From: Lunularia cruciata
Taxonomy: Eukaryota > Streptophyta > Marchantiopsida > Lunulariales > Lunulariaceae
DNA length: 64,000 nucleotides
Assembly (NCBI GenBank): GCA_948567375.1
Contig: OX419756.1
Span: 28,162,333-28,226,332 of the forward strand
Reading direction: 5' to 3'
Shown here: positions 58,184-64,000 of the stretch, in pieces
Position numbering within the stretch: the stretch's first letter is position 1
Layout of the letters: each line of letters starts with the position of its first letter
Notes under the pieces: model-generated
What the model saw: only the letters and a program-made list of their open reading frames with translations
Database searches by the model: none
Told to the model about the DNA's origin: nothing
Position numbers and translations under genes: made by a program

Positions 58184-58961
58184 TGTAATACCAAGAGCTA
58201 GCCATATGATCTAGATGTGGAATTCAGTTTAGTAACATCTGGAATGATGTTATACATGATGGTCAAAATTGATCAGATAGAAGTATCACCAAAAGAGTAC
58301 TTCTACTAATAGGGCAGAAACCAAAATAGATTTGAAAACCTTAGAACCAATAGCTAGACATATGATTTAAAGGTGAGAATTGGTTTGGTAATATCTGGAA
58401 GGATGTTGCACATGATGGACTAAACAGATCAGAAAGAGATATCACCAAAAGGGGACTTTTACTAAGAGAGTATGAACTGAAATATGCTTGAAGTCTTTGA
58501 AGGCAATTTTGGAGGCCCAAATAGATGAATTAGGCCTCAAAATATGCAGATTCCCCCTCTATTGGGAGAAGGAATCTACACTAATCCCTAGAGGAAAGGC
58601 TGGCCTTCCTGCCCCCTTGGTTTGTCTTGTTAAGAGATTTCCAATGATACCTCACCCACTTAATTCAGAGCTTCCTATAGGAAGATTCCCTAAAATATTC
58701 CCTACAATCAAAGCTTGTTTGACCAACCAGATAGGACCAGAACCTACATGTCACCATCCAAGTAAGTAATCCAAGGGTGGAGCTTGCTGACATGTCATTT
58801 ATCTGTGTGCCTAATCCTATGGTAGAGCTTCCTTGGAGGAGATCCTCTTCGTCTATATAATAAAGAGAAGGTGCTCCTTTGGGGCATCGGAGTTTGAGTG
58901 TGAAAGTGTGTATTTCTCATGGTGTGTTTCTACTAAGGTCTCCTATCCTTGGAGTATTATG
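58184..58961 (+). repeat. F2 5' LTR, 778 bp with duplicated 5' module
   Basis: It starts TGTAATACCAAGAGCTAG; the block returns at 58347 as CCAATAGCTAG (period 156). A TATATAATAAAGAGAAGG TATA-like region lies at about 58854. The end is mutated (TATTATG). Confidence 0.88.
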
Positions 58962-58962
58962 A

Positions 58963-58974
58963 TGGTATCAGAGC
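58963..58974 (+). other. F2 primer-binding site (initiator Met tRNA)
   Basis: TGGTATCAGAGC just after the 5' LTR is a perfect initiator-Met complement. Confidence 0.9.
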
Positions 58975-59539
58975 AAGTGTCATCATCCAAGAGAGCGGAT
59001 CACCCCTCTTGGAAGAACATGGGCTACTAAGACGGAGTAATTTTGAGGAGAGACATCCTGGTGTAATTGGTAGATTAGGAGTGCTAGAGGGAAGATGGAA
59101 TGGAGACTCTGTGAGGACAATATCCAGCACCTCGCTTTCTATTCTTGAATCCATTCCACATCAAGATTATGTATATTCAGTGTGAGCAAGTAAGAGTGTA
59201 TATGGTTTTTCACTTTGGAGCAGATATAGTGATGAATAGACCAAATCCAATGATTCTACATGTAGTGATTTACGATAGAGAGTGTGATTTGACAATCTAC
59301 ATTTTTTTTGATAGATTTGAATGTTCCAAATCCTTTCCATTTTAACACTCAAGTAGAAATTTGTTATGTAGTGAGACTGAAAGTGATGTTTAGAGATTTT
59401 GTGGTTAGGAATTTTGGTGAGGACTATTATCAACAAGTAGTAGCTTTTGAGATCCCAATGGTAGTTCCAATAGTTTGTGCACCCTCCAGAGTGATCATAT
59501 TAACTCTCTATTGAAGTAGACAATAGCAATTGAGTATTA

Positions 59540-60300
59540 TAAGAACCATGGATCCGTAGTTGCAGGAGTTAGTGCAAGGAATGCAAGGGATGTTGAACGA
59601 ATTTCCAAAAAATTAAGATGACCATGGAGGCGTTACAAAGTCAAGTGCAGACCCTAAAAAATGATCAACAATGCAAGAAGGATTGTTGAAGAATTTCCAA
59701 TCGGTGGATTTTGTGCAGATGGCCCAGATCCAACTATGTGGATTGAAACAAAAGAATAGTGTACAAGAGTATGTGGAGGCATTTTTGCATCTACAAGTTG
59801 TAGTAACCGACATGAGTCTAGCAAAGGCTCTCAACAATTTCAAATGAGGGTTGAAGGAGTGGATTTGCCAAGAAGTCATGGTACAAAATCCTCGCACAAT
59901 ATTTGAAACCATTGCTTGTACGTAAAGAATAGTAGAGGTATTGGGTGGAGGTGAAGGAGTAGTTCCACCTCAACATTATTGGGCAGAAATGCCACCCATG
60001 GGTGGACTAGTACCGATGGAACTGGGCAACCTTTGGTTTTAGACCAAGGAGCACGATTGCTTCAAGGAGAATGGGGATGGGTAGAAGAACAAAGAGATGG
60101 AGTTTCACGAGGAGAAGGAACTCAAGGAGAACAACACCGTTGTTACAATTGTGGTTGTATTGGGCATATATCTACCAACTATTGTGCTTGTCTCTGTAGA
60201 GGCCCTCGGCCTTCACACAGGCAATCTTTGAACAACATGGAGTTATGCTCTGAGAAGGAGGAGGTGGAAATCACTTTGGAAAACAAATATTGCTAGTAAA
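59540..60300 (+). pseudogene. F2 gag
   Basis: Gag phrases VTDMSLAKALNNFK, VMVQNPRTIFETIA and RIVEVLGGGEG lie at about 59800-59960, with stops between them. The nucleocapsid region at 60140-60185 reads CYNCGCIGHISTNYC, with one residue too many between His and the last Cys. An open frame covers 59979-60296. Confidence 0.75.
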
Positions 60301-60379
60301 TGTACATCGGGGCCTTACTAGCTCAATAAGGAAGCAAAAAAGCAAGGGAAGGAAGAAGACAAGCGTGCAAAGGTACCAA

Positions 60380-61720
60380 AAGGCAACCTCACAATTGATT
60401 GTAGTGAATGGAGTCCTAGAAGGCAATCAAGTGAGAGTATAAATAGATCTGGGAGTCAAGTGGCAATCAAGTGAGGTAAATAGATCTGGGAGCAACAAAG
60501 AATTTCTTGTCTTGCTCTATTGCAATAAGATTGGGAATGGATCTAGAGAGAGATGAGAGTGAAGAAGTAGAGTTACCTAACGGACAAATGGAGAGGATTG
60601 AATCATTACCTAGATGGGTAACATTCTTTGTAGGAGAATACAAGGAAGCAATTGAGTGGTGAGTGATACAATTAGCTCGTTATGATGCAATCTTAGGCAT
60701 ACCATGGATGGAGCATTACAACCTTATGTTAGATTGGAGGAAGAAAGTAGTGAGAAACCACCAATGGTCAATCATTGGGGTTAAAGAAAAATCACACAAG
60801 CAAGAATTGCCTCTCTATGTCATAAGGACAACAACTATCTGTAAGACCAATAGATGTTTCATGAGTCTAATAAGAGAAGTCCAAAGTGCACAACTCAATG
60901 AAAAAATTCCTGAGAAATTGAGGGATGTGGTAAATGAGTTTCAAGATGCTTTTCTTGATGATCTACCCTCAGGATTACCACCAAAAGGGAGAGTAGATCA
61001 TAAAATTGAGACACGTCCGAGGAAGACACCTCCTTGTAAGGCTCTATATCGCCTATCACCTCATGAGTTGGAGGAGTGTAAGAATCAAATTGAGGATATG
61101 CTATAGAAAGGGTTCATCCAACCCAACATATCACCATATGGGGCTCCGGTCTTGTTTGTGAAGAAGAAGGACGTTACAATGCGTATGTGCATTGGCTATC
61201 GGGGTCTCAATCAACAAACAGTGAAGAACAAATACCCCTTACCTCGCATGGATGACCTCTTTGATTAACTCAATGGGGCAAGACACTTCACCAAACTAGA
61301 TTTGTAGAGCGATTACAATCAAATCCAAATTGCAGAGGAGGATGTGTACAAAACTGCCTTTTGAACCAAGTATGGCCACTTTGAGTATCTTGTGATGCCT
61401 TTTGGTCTCACCAACGCACCTGCCACTTCCATGAGTCTAATGAATGACATATTTTGTCCATATTTGGATAAGTCTATTATCGTCTTCTTGGACAACATCC
61501 TAGTATACAATAGCAAAATGACAAAACACAAATAGCATCTATTAGAAGTCCTCTAAATTCTAAAACAGAATCAATTGTATGCCAAAATCTCAAAGTGTGA
61601 GTTTGGCAAGTCTGAAGTAGACTACTTGGGGCATAGAGTAAGTGCAGAGGGTATTCAAGTATTGATAGATAAATAGAGGTCATTCAAAAATAGAGTGCCC
61701 TAGAAGATCAAACTCAACTC
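60380..61720 (+). pseudogene. F2 protease and reverse transcriptase
   Basis: The protease end (YDAILGIPWMEHYNLMLDW) lies at 60680-60740. RT starts with YRLSPHELEECKNQIEDML, then TAG (61104-61106), and later TAA (61266-61268) and TAG (61305-61307). The catalytic box at 61485-61496 is FLDN, losing the second Asp. [20 protein letters not shown] precedes it. The connection to RNase H starts near 61720. Confidence 0.85.
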
Positions 61721-62400
61721 AAGAGCTTCTTGGGGTTGATGGGATTCTGTTGTCAATTTGTCAAGGACTTCTCCAAGGTTGCACAACCTTTAACGACACT
61801 ACTTAGCAAGGGGAAGAAGTGGATATGGAGAACCACACAAGAGTTAGCCTTTCCAAGAATTGAAAGCCGCCTTGCTATATGCCCAATCTTGAAATGGTAT
61901 GACCCAAAATGTTGAATCAAGTTGACTATAGATACATCAGGCGTAGCAATAAGAGTAGTCCTACAACAAAAGTGGCATGATGGATGACATCCAATTGCAT
62001 ATTTCTCTCAAAAGTTGTTACTGTTAGAATGCAACTACCACACCACAAAGTAGGAAGAGCTGGCCGTAGTCCTTGCAACCAAGCATTGGAAGCACTATGT
62101 GGGCAAGAAGGTATTTGTAGTAGAGATAGACCACAGACCTCTAGTCTACCTCAAGACGCAGAAGGGTCTATCTCATTGCCAAATTTGGTGGGCAGAGTAG
62201 CAACAACGCTTCAACATGAATCACCTATATGGAAGGTAAGAAGCAACTTGCAGATGCATTCACCCGCATGCTTATGGCAAACAACTTGGTGGCAGGGGTT
62301 AAGATTAACCTTGAATTCTGTCCAAAGATTTTGACTACTACAAAAATTGATCCACAGATTGTAGAAGCACAATCATCCAAAGGTGTCACCAACACCCAAG
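61721..62400 (+). pseudogene. F2 RNase H
   Basis: The connection FCCQFVKDFSKVAQPLTTLL (61730-61800) leads to the RNase H core near 61920-62200 with frameshifts. The region 62229-62400 holds the tether leading into integrase. Confidence 0.7.
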
Positions 62401-63540
62401 GATTCACCTTTCGTGATTGTAGATTATGGATCCCAAATGTCCCACAATTTTGCACCACCATTCTAGCAGAATGTCATGATTTGGCCATTGCAAGTCATGT
62501 CGGAGTGGATAAGACTTTAGATGCAATCTAGCGCCATCACTATTGGCCCAAGATGAACAACAATGTGATGGACTTTGTGTGTAGCTACCTACTTTGTCAA
62601 CAAAACAAAGCTCCTAATCAAGCTCTTGCAAGGCTCCTTCAACCTCTCTCCACTCCTACCCAACGCTAGGAACAGGTAGGTATGGATCTTGTCTGTGAAT
62701 TACCCAAGACCACCTCAGGGTTTGACTCCATCATGGTCTGTGTAGACCAGCTTAGTAAAATGATTCATGTATGCCCTATTACCAAGGATGATATAGTTCT
62801 ACAACTAGCTCAATTATACTTAGATGCAATCTTCTTTCACCATGGCTTGTCTTGAGTACTCATCATTGATAGAGGCACTCAATTCACCAATTTGTTTTGG
62901 CAAACACTCTTTGGTTTCTTCAAAACCAAGTTGGCCATGTCCACAGCTTATCACCCACAAATAGATGGACAAAAAAAGCGGGCTAATTGCACTATTGAAG
63001 ACATGTTGCACGACTTCACCTTAGAAGAGCAAGAAAGGTGGGACACCTTACTCCAGTTGGTGGAATTTGCTTACAACAATTTGGTGAATCCATCCACCCA
63101 TATCACTCCATTCTTCCTCATGTATGATGAGCATTCCTTCACACCTTCTAGCTTGATGAAGATCCATCCGATGGCTACCAAGGTCAACATAGTCAATATA
63201 TTTGTTTCTAGAATCCAACAAGGTGTAGAAGAACACCAAGCACAGATTACAAATTACACAAAATCAACAAAAGCAGTATGTTGATGCACACCATAGGCAC
63301 ATGGAGTTCAATCTTGGGGATCAGGTGTGGCTGTTGACAACCAACCTCACATTAGTTGGATCTCGTAAGCTGAAACTTTGTTTTATTGTGCCCTTTTCTA
63401 TTCTTCATCGAGTCGGCGCTGTGGCCTATCACATTGACCTACCACCACACATGAAGATCCATCTAGTATTTTATGTTTCCCTCCAACATAGATATACTCC
63501 TTGATCAAGCTAGTGTCATTCCACACAAGACATTTGACCT
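62401..63540 (+). pseudogene. F2 integrase
   Basis: The zinc domain begins with ECHDLAIASHVGVDKTLDAI. The DDE core has Asp at 62685-62687 (MDLVCELPK), Asp at 62868-62870 (IIDRGTQF) and, 35 residues on, Lys at 62976-62978 in place of Glu. A TGA lies at 62853-62855. The C-terminal part includes EFNLGDQVWLLTTNLTLVG near 63305-63360. A frame break near 63280 separates the core from it. Confidence 0.85.
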
Positions 63541-63561
63541 TGTCAGACACTCATTGATGGC

Positions 63562-63759
63562 ATGGAGGAATATGAAGTGGAGCGTATTCTCCAAAAATGC
63601 ATACATGGTACTCGCCATCCGCGGATGGACTATCTAGTACAATGGAAAGGTTACTCCCTCTATGAAGCAACTTTGGAGCCCGCTGCCAATTTGACACATG
63701 CACCGGAGTTGGTGCAAGCGTTTGAGCCACAACTACACAACAAGGACATTGCATCTTAA
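63562..63759 (+). pseudogene. F2 chromodomain
   Basis: MEEYEVERILQKCIHGTRHP followed by DYLVQWKGYSLYEATLEPAANL is a clear chromodomain with an intact frame to its own stop. The W of the TWEP motif is Leu (TLEP). It sits at the pol C-terminus, making F2 a chromovirus. Confidence 0.88.
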
Positions 63760-63772
63760 AAGGAGAGAGGTT
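63760..63772 (+). other. F2 polypurine tract
   Basis: AGGAGAGAGGTT-type purine run directly before the 3' LTR. Confidence 0.75.
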
Positions 63773-64000
63773 TGTAATACCAAGAGCTAGCCATATGATC
63801 TAGATGTGAAATTTGTTTTGTTAATATCTGGAATAATGTTATACATGATGGTCAAAATTGATCAGATAGAAGTATCACCAAAAGAGTACTTCTACTAATA
63901 GGGTAGAAACCAAAATAGATTTGAAAACCTTAGAACCAATAGCTAATTTAAAGGTGACATATGATTTAAAGGTGAGAATTGGTTTGGTAACATCTGGAAG
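63773..64000 (+). repeat. F2 3' LTR, start only
   Basis: TGTAATACCAAGAGCTAGCC repeats the 5' LTR start and includes the beginning of the second 5' module near 63940. The rest lies outside the window. Confidence 0.9.

Larger units (their letters stand above)
58184..64000 (+). mobile_element. F2 chromovirus, runs off the window end
   Basis: The element starts with a 778-bp 5' LTR, followed by PBS, gag, protease, RT, RNase H, integrase, chromodomain, polypurine tract and the first 228 bp of the 3' LTR (63773-64000). The host is the outer F3 RT. The 5' parts of both LTRs share the 156-bp duplicated module. Stops at 61104, 61266, 61305 and 62853 and an altered RT catalytic box (FLDN) make it inactive. 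Confidence 0.92.

Overview
This window looks like a nuclear chromosome segment from a land plant with a large, repeat-rich genome. The evidence is one spliced host gene with GT-AG introns whose protein closely resembles the small plant TMEM50-type membrane proteins, set among nested Ty3/gypsy LTR retrotransposons with plant-type primer-binding sites (initiator-Met and Asp tRNA). I see no bacterial or organellar genes, rRNA, tRNA or CRISPR. The exact lineage cannot be fixed from the sequence; short introns and a PHD-finger gypsy element make a non-flowering plant plausible, but that is inference.

Four retroelement families account for most of the DNA. Family 1 (F1) is a chromovirus with ~0.42 kb LTRs, an initiator-Met PBS and a C-terminal chromodomain. 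Family 2 (F2) is a second chromovirus with LTRs up to ~0.78 kb starting TGTAATACC. Family 3 (F3) has ~0.69 kb LTRs starting TGTGAGCC, an Asp-tRNA-like PBS, a VDGGS protease and no chromodomain, so it resembles the Tat/Athila side of gypsy. Family 4 (F4) is an old, decayed gypsy element with a PHD finger at the end of its integrase instead of a chromodomain.

Layout. 1-1.7 kb: broken F1 and F2 pieces. 1.7-6.4 kb: unrecognised AT-rich DNA with two small tandem duplications. 6.4-18.8 kb: an F2 element on the minus strand carrying a TA-flanked 706-bp DNA transposon, a complete F1 element (10716-16360, TSD TTGCT) and a solo F1 LTR (TSD CCATG). 18.8-20.5 kb: 3' end of another F1 copy. 21.7-22.2 kb: diverged solo F1 LTR. 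22.8-27.2 kb: gene island with the four-exon TMEM50-like gene (23771-25887). 27.9 kb: AAAT microsatellite. 28.9-35.8 kb: F4, minus strand. 35.8-58.2 kb: an outer F3 copy, minus strand, split by an F2 element (36213-47810), which itself holds a solo F2 LTR and an F1 element (40651-45458, TSD GAATT), and by a younger F3 copy (49208-56414). 58.2 kb to the end: an F2 element with PBS, gag, pol, chromodomain and the start of its 3' LTR.

All retroelement coding regions carry stops or frameshifts, so nothing here looks autonomous now. The observations I rate highest are: F1 LTRs packed with perfect heat-shock-element arrays just upstream of a TATA box; the PHD finger in F4; nonsense codons shared between separate F2 copies; an extra zinc-knuckle ORF upstream of F3 gag; and repeated replacement of the integrase catalytic Glu by Lys in all three younger families.
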